NCBI RefSeq assembly: GCF_009604425.1 | Contig: NZ_WEGI01000001.1 | Location: forward strand, 496,001-560,000 | From: Nocardia aurantia | GTDB lineage: Bacteria; Actinomycetota; Actinomycetes; Mycobacteriales; Mycobacteriaceae | Length of the DNA stretch: 64,000 nucleotides | Direction of reading: 5' to 3' | Shown here: positions 26,838 through 35,872 of the stretch, piece after piece | Layout of the letters: every line of letters starts with the position of its first letter | How positions within the stretch are numbered: position 1 is the stretch's first letter | Translations under genes and position numbers: made by a program | The notes under the pieces: generated by a model | Databases searched by the model: none | What the model was told of the DNA's origin: nothing | What the model saw: the letters and a program-made list of their open reading frames with translations, nothing else

Positions 26838-29441
26838 CTAACCGCTGTAGGCGGCGGCACGGAGCCGGCGGGCTGCTTCCAAGATGCGGAGCACCGCGGA
26901 ACCGGACATGCCGACCTCGGCGCCGATCGCGGCCGGGGTCCACGATTGGTCGGCGAAGGTGAGGATTTCGACCAGTTGCTCGACGGGCAGTCTGGACATT
27001 CCTCGGTTCGAGATGTCCCGGGCCACCGACCAGATCTCCACTTCGGCGATGTCGGTGTCGAAATCGTCGCTGTCGGAGTAGAGCGTGTCGGCGGGGATCG
27101 GGAGTGGCTGCGCGATCGAGCGGTCGGCCTCGGCCGTCCGTCGGCGACCGGTGGTGGGCTCGGATGTGGTGCGGGCGGCGGGCGGCTCGTCGGAGGAAAC
27201 TCGGTCGGCGCGATCCCGCCGCGAGGGGCGCTCGGATTCGGCCGGGGCCGGACGCGGATCGGTCTTCTTGCGGGTGGGCCGCTCCTCCCGAGCGGGCATC
27301 TCGAGGCCGGGGAGTGCGGCCGGCTCCGGCTCTCGGGGTGCGCGCGGCGACTGACGAGTCTTCGATGCCGGAGCGGCGACTGCTACCAGCTGCGGCTCCG
27401 CGGTGACCGGAACCGCCGGCCGGACCGGTGCGGTGGCGGACTCCGGGGCGTCCGCGATCGCTACAGCCGTGTCGGTCCTGGAGAATGCAGCGGCCGGATT
27501 GTGGTTGTATCCGTTGGCTTTTCGCTCCGGGGCGGATTCGGCCACGAGGTGGTCATCCGTGGTGCGGCCGGTGCTGTGCGCCGACAGCCCGTGAAGTTCG
27601 TTGCCGCCGTTGATCGCTCGGCCGTTCTGTCCGCCAAGGCCGTCGTGGGCGCTCCGCTCCGATTCGCCGGCCCGGCCGGCATCTCGGTGATCGGATCCGT
27701 TGCGGCTGCTGCCGCCGCGGTAGTCGTGGTCACCTTCGCTGTTGCCGGCGACGCTGTTCGGTACGTCGTAGTCGCGACCGTTCGGGATCTGGCGAGCGGT
27801 GCCGTCGTTGCCGCTGTCCCGATCATCGTTCGCTCCCCGGCCGTTTCGGCCGCGATCCGCACGGTTGCCGATGTGGTCGTCTTGCTCGTCGCGAAACTCG
27901 TTGTGGCTGTGAGTTTCGCGGTCGACGTCGCTGATCGGGCCGGTATCGATCCGGTCGCTGTCGTAGGCGAGGCCGTTCGCTGCTCCGTGGCCGGTTCGGC
28001 TTTCGTGGTTGCTGGGTTCCTCGCGCTGCCACAGGCGGTCACTGTCGAAACCGTTGTGGCCGTACGACATGTCGACGTCGTACCCGTGGTCATCGTGAGC
28101 CAAGCCGTCGAGGTGATGTCCGTTGTGGTTGGGATGACTGCTCCCGTGGCGGCCGCTTCCGATATCGGTGAACGGAATGCCGTTCGGTCGGCCGTCGTGG
28201 CCGTCGTGGCCGTTGTGGCCGGTGCGGGTGTCGTGCCCGTTTGTGCTGCGGCGGTCCATGTTGCGGCCGTCCTGGCGGGCTCGGTCGCTCGAATCATGCA
28301 GGCCCGCGGGGTTTCCCTCTGGGTTGTGACCGTTCGGGCGGGCGTTGCCAGTGCGTGTGCCGAGGCCGTCGTACCCGTGACCGTTGGTGCCGCCATGGCC
28401 GTTGCGCGACGGGAAGTGGATCGGATCGCTCACCGGCCTGGGCAGGTCGGTCATGGGGATCGGATCGATCAGGCCGCTTCGGATGGTGCCGTTTCTCGGT
28501 TCGATCGGGAGGTGTCCGGCCGGGGGATCTTCGGGGGAGTGCGACGGCGTGGGGGCGGGGTGCGCGTGCCGATCGTCGAACGTGGTCGGAGTGTGGGGAA
28601 TCGGGTGGGGGCGGTGCGGGTGCTCGGCGGGGACGGTCACCGGCCGGGGGTGCGGCGCGGGGCCGACGTGGGTGTCCACGACCGGGGCGCCGTCGATGAG
28701 GGTGGCGTAGCGGGCCGCGACCCAGGCGTGCAGCCAGATGATGACGCCGACCATGATCGGGGCGACCGCGGCCTCGGCGGCGTGCGCCATGCGGCCCGCG
28801 GCGATGTGCGGGCCGGCGTTGAGGGCGATCGTGACGCTGAGGAGGCCGATCTCCAGGAGGACGACCTTGCCGCGGGCCACGTCGCGGCCCCAGCGGGCGG
28901 CGGTCGTGGTGACGACCATGATGGTGATGATCGGGATCGAGATCATGGCTTCGAAGCCGTAGCTGAGCCAGTACAGCGGGTCGGTCATGTCGCCGCTGGG
29001 GACGAGGTTGTGCTGGACGTTGACGCCCGCCCAGATCATGCCGAGGACGACGACGGCGATGAGGGCGCGGGACGACCATTCCGCGCGCCGGAACAGTTGG
29101 GCCAGACGGGCATCGGGGCTGGAGACGCGGCGGCGAGCGGCGAGGGCGCGCCGGTGCCAGTGCGCGTCGGCCTCGTCGGAGCGGCGAATCGAGTCGGCCA
29201 CCTTGCGATCACGCTGCTCGGCCGCGAGTTCATTCGTGACCGCGCGCCTGCGCTGCTGCCGCCGCTGGGCCCGGATCCATTCCGCGAGTTCGCGTTCGGC
29301 CGCTATCTCGGAATCCGACATGGCCTCGAGCAAAGCCGGATCGGTTTGCAGTGGCAGTTTGCCCCGGGCCGTTGCCACCCGCTGCCGCAGCTCGGCGATC
29401 TCAGAACTGCCGGCACTTCCGGACGACTGGTCGTCCACCAT
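26838..29441 (-). CDS. DUF2637-type membrane protein with large low-complexity insert (long paralogue)
   Basis: An 867-residue protein. Residues 1-~245 match the N-terminal helical part and the four membrane segments of the paralogue at 24310 almost residue for residue (for example RRVSSPDARLAQLFRRAEWS and VPSGDMTDPLYWLSYGFEAM). The last ~70 residues match its helix-turn-helix (DISNRGMSRLPVEQLVEILT). Between them lies a ~390-residue insert (about residues 260-650) rich in Asn, His, Gly, Asp and Arg with repeated GHDGHDG/NGHN-like patterns, then an acidic-basic linker. ATG at 29441 follows GGGAAGG. The insert gives long open frames on the opposite strand that are shadows. A 14-bp inverted repeat (29488-29501) lies in the promoter region. 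Function unknown. Confidence 0.72.
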   Translation of the reverse strand: MVDDQSSGSAGSSEIAELRQRVATARGKLPLQTDPALLEAMSDSEIAAERELAEWIRAQRRQQRRRAVTNELAAEQRDRKVADSIRRSDEADAHWHRRALAARRRVSSPDARLAQLFRRAEWSSRALIAVVVLGMIWAGVNVQHNLVPSGDMTDPLYWLSYGFEAMISIPIITIMVVTTTAARWGRDVARGKVVLLEIGLLSVTIALNAGPHIAAGRMAHAAEAAVAPIMVGVIIWLHAWVAARYATLIDGAPVVDTHVGPAPHPRPVTVPAEHPHRPHPIPHTPTTFDDRHAHPAPTPSHSPEDPPAGHLPIEPRNGTIRSGLIDPIPMTDLPRPVSDPIHFPSRNGHGGTNGHGYDGLGTRTGNARPNGHNPEGNPAGLHDSSDRARQDGRNMDRRSTNGHDTRTGHNGHDGHDGRPNGIPFTDIGSGRHGSSHPNHNGHHLDGLAHDDHGYDVDMSYGHNGFDSDRLWQREEPSNHESRTGHGAANGLAYDSDRIDTGPISDVDRETHSHNEFRDEQDDHIGNRADRGRNGRGANDDRDSGNDGTARQIPNGRDYDVPNSVAGNSEGDHDYRGGSSRNGSDHRDAGRAGESERSAHDGLGGQNGRAINGGNELHGLSAHSTGRTTDDHLVAESAPERKANGYNHNPAAAFSRTDTAVAIADAPESATAPVRPAVPVTAEPQLVAVAAPASKTRQSPRAPREPEPAALPGLEMPAREERPTRKKTDPRPAPAESERPSRRDRADRVSSDEPPAARTTSEPTTGRRRTAEADRSIAQPLPIPADTLYSDSDDFDTDIAEVEIWSVARDISNRGMSRLPVEQLVEILTFADQSWTPAAIGAEVGMSGSAVLRILEAARRLRAAAYSG

Positions 29442-29487
29442 GGCGGGGGCCTTCCCGGAGCAGGTACAGTATCGACTATCGAAAATG

Positions 29488-29501
29488 TGTTCGTTCGAAC
29501 A
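29488..29501. promoter_or_regulatory. 14-bp inverted repeat upstream of the long DUF2637 gene
   Basis: TGTTCG-TT-CGAACA is a perfect inverted repeat 47 bases upstream of the ATG at 29441. On the minus strand TACTGT stands closer to the gene as a possible -10, so the repeat would overlap the -35 region. Its half-sites face the opposite way to the actinobacterial LexA box. Confidence 0.45.
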
Positions 29502-29641
29502 TATGTGTGATCGGCAGTGAGAGTAATCCGTTACCTGTCGGTGGTCAACGCTTCCGTCGTTTCCGCAGCGTCCGAAGTACTTGTGGCGCGCCGTAATCGG
29601 CGTGGATGAGCGATTCGCGATATCGGAATTCGGGCGAGTCG

Positions 29642-30382
29642 TCAGCGCGCGGCGACATGCCATGCGAGCGCGGCGGCGAGGGCGCCCGCGCCGTTCAGCG
29701 ACCAATGCAGTGCGATCGGCGCGAGCAGACTTCCGCTGCGCCGCCGCAGCCAGGTGAAGACGAATCCGGCGGCGCCCGTCGCCAGGACGGCGAGCAGGAT
29801 GCCGCAGAGTTGCCCGACGATGCCGCCGCCGAGAATTGCGCTCAACCCGCGATTGCCGGAGGTGAGCCCGAACGAGGAAGTCACGTGCCACAACCCGAAC
29901 AGCAGAGAGCCGGCCGCGAATACGCCACGAGCCCCGTACGCGCGGTCGAGCGCGCCGTGCAGGACCCCGCGGAAGGCGAATTCCTCGGGGATCACCGTCT
30001 GCAGCGGGATGAGCACCAGCGAGGCGAGCAGCGCGCTTGAGACGGTGGCGTACCGGTTGTTCAGGAAGAACGGCCGGGTGAACGGCAGTAGGATGCCGAG
30101 TCCGACCGCGGCGATCACGATCGCGGCCGCCACCAGCGCGTATGTGGTGCCGCGACGCCAGTGCCGGCGCCCCAGGCCGAGCTCCGGCCAGCCGATGCCG
30201 CGCAGCCGCATCAGCGCCACCAGCGCGGTCGCCGCGACCGGCACGGTGATCATCCCGGCCACCGCGCCGGCGGTGTGCGCGATCAGTTCGGTGCAGGTCA
30301 GGACGGCCACCACGACCATCACGTCGAGATGGGCGCGCAAGCGGCCCGGCCGCGGCCGGGCGTCGTGACTGCTCCGAGACAT
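29642..30382 (-). CDS. CPBP-family intramembrane metalloprotease
   Basis: A 246-residue membrane protein with about seven hydrophobic segments. It carries the three CPBP (Abi/CAAX protease) motifs: EEFAFRG (EExxxR, near residue 137), FGLWHV and HWSLNG, whose Glu and His residues bind the catalytic zinc. Members cleave membrane substrates or give bacteriocin self-immunity. ATG at 30382. It is divergent from the MMPL gene, with 180 bp between them that hold a palindromic operator. Confidence 0.82.
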   Translation of the reverse strand: MSRSSHDARPRPGRLRAHLDVMVVVAVLTCTELIAHTAGAVAGMITVPVAATALVALMRLRGIGWPELGLGRRHWRRGTTYALVAAAIVIAAVGLGILLPFTRPFFLNNRYATVSSALLASLVLIPLQTVIPEEFAFRGVLHGALDRAYGARGVFAAGSLLFGLWHVTSSFGLTSGNRGLSAILGGGIVGQLCGILLAVLATGAAGFVFTWLRRRSGSLLAPIALHWSLNGAGALAAALAWHVAAR

Positions 30383-30490
30383 CGAGGTCAGTGTACGGAC
30401 GATTGCCCGAAATCTGCCAGATCGGCTGAAAGGGGTGCGGTCGGCGCATTTCGGAAATACGCACCGGGTGCGGGGAAATTGCTGACTCTA

Positions 30491-30508
30491 TACGTATATG
30501 TATACGTA
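30491..30508 (+). promoter_or_regulatory. Palindromic operator in the MMPL promoter
   Basis: TACGTATA-TG-TATACGTA is a perfect 8-bp inverted repeat with a 2-bp spacer. TTGCTG (30479-30484) and TATACG (30501-30506, 16-bp spacer) can serve as -35 and -10, so a bound protein would block initiation. TetR-family repressors commonly bind such sites before MMPL genes. No regulator gene is adjacent. Confidence 0.65.
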
Positions 30509-30562
30509 GAGTGGCGGTGGGCGGAGTAGCCCGCGTCACAGGTTCTGGAGAGGAAACCGCAC

Positions 30563-32692
30563 ATGTTCGCACGGCTGGGCGCTCTGGTCGTCCGAAGGCC
30601 ATGGCTGACGATCGGGGCCTGGGTGCTGATCGTGATCGTCGTCGCGCTCTCGGCACCCAAGTTGACCGCCACCACCGATCAATCCGCTTTCCTGCCTTCG
30701 CATTACGAATCCATTCAGGCATTGCAGTTGCAGGAGAAGGCATTTCCGAATGCCGAGTCCCCCGCGGCGATCGTCGTGTTCGAGCGCGCGGACGGTGCGC
30801 CGCTGACCGACGCCGACGCCGCCACGGTCGCCGCCGTCACCACGAAGCTCGGTGACGCGCACATCAAGGACGTCACCGGTATTCAAGCGGTGCCGCCGTC
30901 GGGCAACCGGCTGATCCAGATCGCCTCGGTCCAGATGACCAAGATCACCAGCCAGTCCGACACCCGGCAGAGCGACGCGGTGAAGGCGCTACGCACCGAC
31001 CTGCGGGCCGGTATCTCGGGCACCGAGTTGAAGGCGGGTGTCACCGGCCAGGCCGCCCAGAGCCTGGATGCGCAGGACTCCTCGACCAAGGGCCTCGCGA
31101 TCATCGGCATCACGACGGTCGTGCTGATCCTGGTGCTGCTGCTGCTGATCTTCCACAGCCCGGTGATCGCGCTGTTGCCGATCATCGTGATCGGCGCGGT
31201 CTCCAGTGTGGCCGACGGCCTGATCGCCATGGTGAGCAAGCTGTTCGACCTCAAGATCGACAATTCGATCAGCTCGATCCTGGTGGTGGTGTTGTTCGGC
31301 GTCGGCACCGACTACATCCTGTTCCTGATGTTCCGGTTCCGGGAGCGGCTGCGCGCCGGTGAGGACCCGAAGACGGCGATGGTGAACGCCGTGACCAGGG
31401 TCGGCGAGGCCATCATGTCGGCGGCGGGCGCGGTGATCATCGCGTTCATGGCGCTCACGCTGTCCACCCTGGGGATGTTCCGGGCGATGGGGCCGGCGCT
31501 GGCCATCGCCGTGGCGGTCGCGCTGATCGCCGGGCTCACCCTGGTGCCGGCGATCGTCTCGCTGCTGGGCACCAAGGTGTTCTGGCCCTCGAAGGCCTGG
31601 CGGCATCAGCCGCAGGGCACCCGGTTCGCGGCGGTGGGCGGTGCGCTGGGCCGCCGGCCCGCCCTGTTCGCGGTGGTGTCGGGTGGTCTGCTGATCGTGC
31701 TGGGCCTCTTCGCGCTCGGCTTCAACCCGACCTTCGACCTGACCTCCGGATCGACCTCCAACGCCTCGGAATCGGTGGTCTACAACAAGGAACTGCTGAA
31801 GGGCATGCCGGCCGGGGTCACCCAGCCCTCCGATGTGCTGTTGCAGGGTTCCGCTCCGCTGGATCCGGCCGCGTTGCAGGCGTATCGCGCGGCGCTGTCC
31901 CAGGTGCACGGCGTCGGTCAGGTCGCGGAACCGCTGCTGTCCCAGGACAAGACGGTCGCCGACTTCCGCGTCACGCTCGACTCGGCGCCGGAATCCGATG
32001 CGGCGCTGGCCACCGTCCGCGGCCCGCTCCGCGATGCCGTGCACGCCGCGGCGCCACCCGGCACCACCGCCGTGGTGGGCGGTCTGACCTCGATCTTCGT
32101 CGATTTCCAGGCCGCGATGAACCGGGACTACTCGATCGTGTTCCCGGTCGCCGCGATCATGATCATGATCGTGCTGGCGCTGTTGCTGCGCAGCCTCGTG
32201 GCACCGTGGTACCTGATGGCCTCGGTGTTCCTGGGCTTCGCCGCGACCCTCGGCGCCGCGGTGCTGGTGTTCCAGCGCTTGCAGCACGAGACGGGGCTGA
32301 TCTTCACGCTCCCGGTGATCATGTACCTGTTCGTGGTGGCGCTCGGCACCGACTACAACATCCTCATGGTCGCCCGGCTACGTGAGGAGGCGCGCGACGG
32401 CAACGAGCCGAAACAGGCTGCGGCACTGGCGGTCCGGCACACCGGTCCGACGATCGCCGCGGCGGGTGTCATCCTGGCCGGCACCTTCGCCTCGATGATG
32501 CTGGCGGGCAACACCGTGCTGTCGCAGATGGGTTTCGCCATCTCGGTCGGCATCGCGATCGCGGCCTTCGTGATGGCGATGTTCTTCACCCCGGCGCTCA
32601 CCGCGCTGATCGGTCACCGCGCCTGGTGGCCGGGACACGGTGACGCCCGGCGTGATCCGGAACCGGAACCGGTTACCGTCGGCCGTTCGTGA
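30563..32692 (+). CDS. MMPL/RND-family transporter
   Basis: A 709-residue membrane protein with the two-fold MMPL architecture: TM1 (residues ~15-32), a first extracellular domain, five TMs that include GTDYILFLMFRFRERL, a second extracellular domain and a final five-TM block with GTDYNILMVARLREE. MMPL pumps use the proton-motive force to move lipids, siderophores or drugs. It is shorter than mycobacterial MmpL3 and lacks its long C-terminal tail. ATG at 30563 follows GGAGAGGAAACCGCAC. Single gene, ended by a terminator at 32698. The palindrome at 30491 implies repressor control. Not iron-boxed. Confidence 0.88.
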   Translation: MFARLGALVVRRPWLTIGAWVLIVIVVALSAPKLTATTDQSAFLPSHYESIQALQLQEKAFPNAESPAAIVVFERADGAPLTDADAATVAAVTTKLGDAHIKDVTGIQAVPPSGNRLIQIASVQMTKITSQSDTRQSDAVKALRTDLRAGISGTELKAGVTGQAAQSLDAQDSSTKGLAIIGITTVVLILVLLLLIFHSPVIALLPIIVIGAVSSVADGLIAMVSKLFDLKIDNSISSILVVVLFGVGTDYILFLMFRFRERLRAGEDPKTAMVNAVTRVGEAIMSAAGAVIIAFMALTLSTLGMFRAMGPALAIAVAVALIAGLTLVPAIVSLLGTKVFWPSKAWRHQPQGTRFAAVGGALGRRPALFAVVSGGLLIVLGLFALGFNPTFDLTSGSTSNASESVVYNKELLKGMPAGVTQPSDVLLQGSAPLDPAALQAYRAALSQVHGVGQVAEPLLSQDKTVADFRVTLDSAPESDAALATVRGPLRDAVHAAAPPGTTAVVGGLTSIFVDFQAAMNRDYSIVFPVAAIMIMIVLALLLRSLVAPWYLMASVFLGFAATLGAAVLVFQRLQHETGLIFTLPVIMYLFVVALGTDYNILMVARLREEARDGNEPKQAAALAVRHTGPTIAAAGVILAGTFASMMLAGNTVLSQMGFAISVGIAIAAFVMAMFFTPALTALIGHRAWWPGHGDARRDPEPEPVTVGRS

Positions 32693-32697
32693 TCGGG

Positions 32698-32727
32698 AGC
32701 CGGGCCGTCCCGTGGGGCGGCCCGGCT
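32698..32727 (+). terminator. Terminator after the MMPL gene
   Basis: AGCCGGGCCG (32698-32707) pairs with CGGCCCGGCT (32718-32727), a 10-bp GC stem that starts six bases after the stop codon. No U-run. Confidence 0.7.
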
Positions 32728-32904
32728 TCACATCTCCGGTGGGGTGGCCCGGCTCGCACCGCGCGGGGCTGCCCGATCGCGCGGGTCGACCCGCGTGCCG
32801 CCGCCCGTGAGTGGTTCGGCCGCACACCGCGAGAGGCCCGGTTCACATTGCCCGTGGTGGGCCCAGTGTCGCGCCCGCTGAGTCGGCCGGGCCTCGCACT
32901 TCTT

Positions 32905-32924
32905 GCGGAGTGCCCCGACTCCGC
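32905..32924 (-). terminator. Possible terminator after the pseudouridine synthase gene
   Basis: GCGGAGT (32905-32911) and ACTCCGC (32918-32924) form a 7-bp stem with a six-base loop, 28 bases downstream of the minus-strand gene that ends at 32953. Confidence 0.5.
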
Positions 32925-32952
32925 ACTCGGACCGGGCAACTCCGCCGGGTGT

Positions 32953-33906
32953 TCAGCGCGGTGCGGCACCGTCGAATGTCGCCCACCGCAACGGATCCGC
33001 CCACGCCTCCAGTGTTCGCGTGGTATCGAACCGCCGTGGCTCCCGGCTCACCGGATCGGTGAATTCCAGTGTCGCGGCGAGTAATTGGAGCGGCCGGGTG
33101 AAATCGCCGACCGGTTTGTCGGTGAGTTCGGGATAGAAATCGTCGCCGAGGATCGGAATGCCCAGCGAATTCATGTGCAGCCGAAGCTGATGCGTCCGCC
33201 CGGTGTGCGGAATCAACCGGTACAGGCCGAGCCCGCCGCGCTGCTCCAGCAATTCCACCCGCGTTTCGGCATTCGGCTCGCCCTCGGTTTCGAAGGCGCG
33301 AATAATATTGCGTTCCTTGACGATCCGGCTGCGAATGGTCAGCGGCAGGGACAGCAGCGGATCCACCGGCGCTACCGCTCGATACTCCTTGTGGACCCGC
33401 CGCCGCTGGAACAGCGTCTGATACGCGCCCCGGCGCGCGGGATCGACCACGAACAGCACCAAGCCCGCGGTGGCCCGGTCCAGCCGATGCGCCGGCACCA
33501 GATCCGGTAGGTCCAGGTCGCGGCGCAGCCGGACCAGGGCCGTCTCGAGGATGTGCTGCCCGCGCGGGATCGTGGACAGGAAATGCGGCTTGTCGATCAC
33601 CAGCAGATCCGCGTCGCGGTGCACGATCGTGATCTCGAACGGCACCGCCGTCTCCTGCGGCAGATCCCGGTGGAACCACACGGCCCCGCCCGGCATGTAC
33701 ACCGCGTCCGGCCCGATCGGCCCCTCGAGCCCGACGATGGATCCGGCGGCCAGCATCTCATCGATCCGCGCGGCGGCGACCCGCGGCAATCGCTCGACCA
33801 AATGGTCGCGGATGGTCGCCCACGAGCCCTCCTCGGGCAACCGCAAGCGCGCCGGGTCGAGACCGTGGCGCTTGGGGAGCGGGGGGACCTGCCTGCGTCG
33901 CATCAT
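32953..33906 (-). CDS. RluA-family pseudouridine synthase
   Basis: A 317-residue enzyme with the RluA catalytic motif HRLDRATAGLVLF (Asp near residue 143), DADLLVIDKPHFLSTIPRG and the HTGRTHQLRLHMNSLGIPIL segment. It isomerises specific uridines in rRNA or tRNA; which site is unknown. Adjacent ATGs at 33906 and 33903 are both possible. The N-terminal ~80 residues could hold an S4-like module. Its promoter region is shared with the irtA-like gene and includes an iron box 45 bases from its start, so iron could also affect it. Confidence 0.85.
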   Translation of the reverse strand: MMRRRQVPPLPKRHGLDPARLRLPEEGSWATIRDHLVERLPRVAAARIDEMLAAGSIVGLEGPIGPDAVYMPGGAVWFHRDLPQETAVPFEITIVHRDADLLVIDKPHFLSTIPRGQHILETALVRLRRDLDLPDLVPAHRLDRATAGLVLFVVDPARRGAYQTLFQRRRVHKEYRAVAPVDPLLSLPLTIRSRIVKERNIIRAFETEGEPNAETRVELLEQRGGLGLYRLIPHTGRTHQLRLHMNSLGIPILGDDFYPELTDKPVGDFTRPLQLLAATLEFTDPVSREPRRFDTTRTLEAWADPLRWATFDGAAPR

Positions 33907-33950
33907 CTCGACGGTAGCCGCGGTCCGTTTCCCGCGTGCATCCGGGCTGG

Positions 33951-33969
33951 AGAAGTTAGCCTAACCTAT
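33951..33969 (+). promoter_or_regulatory. IdeR/DtxR-type iron box 1 (irtA promoter)
   Basis: AGAAGTTAGCCTAACCTAT matches 15 of 19 positions of the iron box consensus TTAGGTTAGSCTAACCTAA. It lies ~55 bases upstream of the irtA-like start. Confidence 0.8.
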
Positions 33970-34024
33970 CTTGACTGCCCGGATTGTGTGATGATGAGGG
34001 TGATTCGGCAAGGAGGCACATGTC

Positions 34025-35872
34025 ATGACGGTAGAGGCCGCACCGCTGCCCGCGGCGGAAACGGGGAACCGGCCACCGCGATCTGTCGTGAAGGCGAACA
34101 AACGCCGGGAAGCGGAGGCGCGCAAGGAGATTCTGGCGCCGGTGCACCGGACGATGACGGGGGCGGCCGTGATCGTCGTCCTCACCTCGATCGGTGCGGT
34201 GGTCCCGTTCATCCTGATCGTCGAGGCCTGCCGGGAGTTGCTGGCCGCGCACATCGACACCGGCAAGGTGTGGCGCCTGCTCGGCGCCGCGGTCGTCGTG
34301 CTCGTGGTGCGGGCGCTGCTGCAGGCGGCGGCGCTGACCTGGTCGCATCTGTCGGATGCGCGGTTCCAGCTGGCGGTGCGCCGCTCGCTCGCCGCCAAGC
34401 TGACCCGGGTGCCGCTGGGCTGGTTCGAGCGCACCTCCGGTGAGGTGAAGTCCTACCTCCAGGACGATGTGGAGGCGCTGCACTATCTGGTGGCGCACGC
34501 CCGGCTGGATTTCGTCGCGGCGGTGACCGTCCCGCTGGTGAGCCTCGCCTACCTGCTCACGGTCGACTGGCTGCTCACCCTCGTGCTGCTGATCCCGCTG
34601 ATCGTCTACGCGGTGCTGTACAGCCGGATGGCGGACGCCGACGCGCGCGACCGCACCGCCCGCTACCTCCGTTCCGAGCGCCGCACCCAGGAGGCCGTGC
34701 TCGAATTCGTCGACGGCATCACGGTCGTGCGCGCGTTCGGCCGGGCGGGCAAGGCGTACACCGCGTTCCAGGACGCGGTGCGGGAGCAGACCACGCGGCT
34801 GCGGCAGATGAAGATGCCCATCCTCACCGTGCAGTCGGTCTCCGATGTCGTGATCGCCCCGGTGTTCGTGATGTTCGTGGTGGTCGTGGCCGGTCTCGCG
34901 TTCGTGGGCATCGACTGGGTGGACGCGGTGGACCTGCTGCCGTTCATCCTGGTCGGGCTCGGCATCGGCAGTTCGCTGCTGGGCCTGGCCTACAGTTCGC
35001 AGTCGCTGCGCGCGGCCGGTGCGGCGGCGCTGCGACTGCACGAGTTGCAGCAGACCCCGGAACTGAGCGCCGGGGCCGGCACACCGGAACCGCGCGGCGA
35101 CGAGCCCGCGGGAACGGTGCGCTTCGAGCACGTGAGCTTCGGCTATCGCGCGGATCATGAAGTCCTGCACGATATCTCGTTCGAACTGACGCCGGGGACG
35201 GTGACGGCGCTGGTGGGCCCGAGCGGTTCGGGCAAGTCCACCGTCGCCAAGCTGCTGCCCCGCTTCTACGACGTGGATTCCGGACGGATCACGCTGGGTG
35301 GCATCGACATCCGGGACTACTCCACCGAAGAGCTTTATCGCAGTGTGGGTTTCGTCTTCCAGGACGTGCGGCTGATCCGCGCCGGCATCCGGGAGAATCT
35401 GCGGCTGGCGCGGCCCGACGCCGACGACGCCGCACTCGAGCGGGCCGCCCGCGCGGCCCGCATCCACGATCGCATCGCGGCGCTGCCCCGCGGCTACGAC
35501 TCGGAGATCGGCGTCGACGCGTCGCTGTCCGGCGGTGAGGCGCAACGACTCTCGATCGCCCGCGCCCTGCTCGCCGACACCCCGGTGCTGGTGCTCGACG
35601 AGGCGACCGCCTTCGCCGACCCGGAATCCGAAGCGGCGGTGCAGGATGCGCTGGCCACCCTGGTCGCCGGCCGGACCGTGCTGGTCATCGCGCACCGGCT
35701 GCACACCATCACCAATGTGGACCGCATCCTCGTGCTGGACGACGGCGCCCTGGTGGAACAGGGCACCCACGACAGCCGGCGCGACGCGGGCGGCCTGTAT
35801 CAGCGGCTGTGGGAACTCAACGAGGCCGCCCTCGGCGAGGTCACCCTGGTCGGCACGGAGGAGAACCGATGA
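34025..35872 (+). CDS. irtA: Siderophore ABC transporter, fused permease-ATPase (IrtA-like, no SIP domain)
   Basis: A 615-residue type IV (exporter-fold) half-transporter: six TMs (residues ~45-335), then an ATPase with Walker A GPSGSGKST (near 398), signature LSGGEAQR and Walker B VLVLDEATAFADP. Mycobacterial IrtA has an N-terminal siderophore-interaction reductase domain; here the first 40 residues are only a short charged lead and the reductase is a separate gene (37666). IrtAB imports ferri-siderophore despite its exporter fold. ATG at 34025 follows AAGGAGGCACATGTC; its stop overlaps irtB (ATGA). Iron box upstream. Confidence 0.85.
   Translation: MTVEAAPLPAAETGNRPPRSVVKANKRREAEARKEILAPVHRTMTGAAVIVVLTSIGAVVPFILIVEACRELLAAHIDTGKVWRLLGAAVVVLVVRALLQAAALTWSHLSDARFQLAVRRSLAAKLTRVPLGWFERTSGEVKSYLQDDVEALHYLVAHARLDFVAAVTVPLVSLAYLLTVDWLLTLVLLIPLIVYAVLYSRMADADARDRTARYLRSERRTQEAVLEFVDGITVVRAFGRAGKAYTAFQDAVREQTTRLRQMKMPILTVQSVSDVVIAPVFVMFVVVVAGLAFVGIDWVDAVDLLPFILVGLGIGSSLLGLAYSSQSLRAAGAAALRLHELQQTPELSAGAGTPEPRGDEPAGTVRFEHVSFGYRADHEVLHDISFELTPGTVTALVGPSGSGKSTVAKLLPRFYDVDSGRITLGGIDIRDYSTEELYRSVGFVFQDVRLIRAGIRENLRLARPDADDAALERAARAARIHDRIAALPRGYDSEIGVDASLSGGEAQRLSIARALLADTPVLVLDEATAFADPESEAAVQDALATLVAGRTVLVIAHRLHTITNVDRILVLDDGALVEQGTHDSRRDAGGLYQRLWELNEAALGEVTLVGTEENR

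Noticed and set aside
29488..29501. LexA/SOS box before the long DUF2637 gene
   Set aside because: The actinobacterial LexA site is CGAAC-N4-GTTCG; here the halves are in the opposite order (GTTCG-TT-CGAAC).
26664..29510. 948-codon open frame on the + strand opposite the long DUF2637 gene
   Set aside because: It is antisense to a gene with clear paralogy on the other strand. Its length is explained by the repetitive, stop-poor codon pattern of the low-complexity insert; no start signal or family similarity.
29521..29641. Additional small gene between the long DUF2637 gene and the CPBP gene
   Set aside because: Only short frames without ribosome sites or recognisable features.
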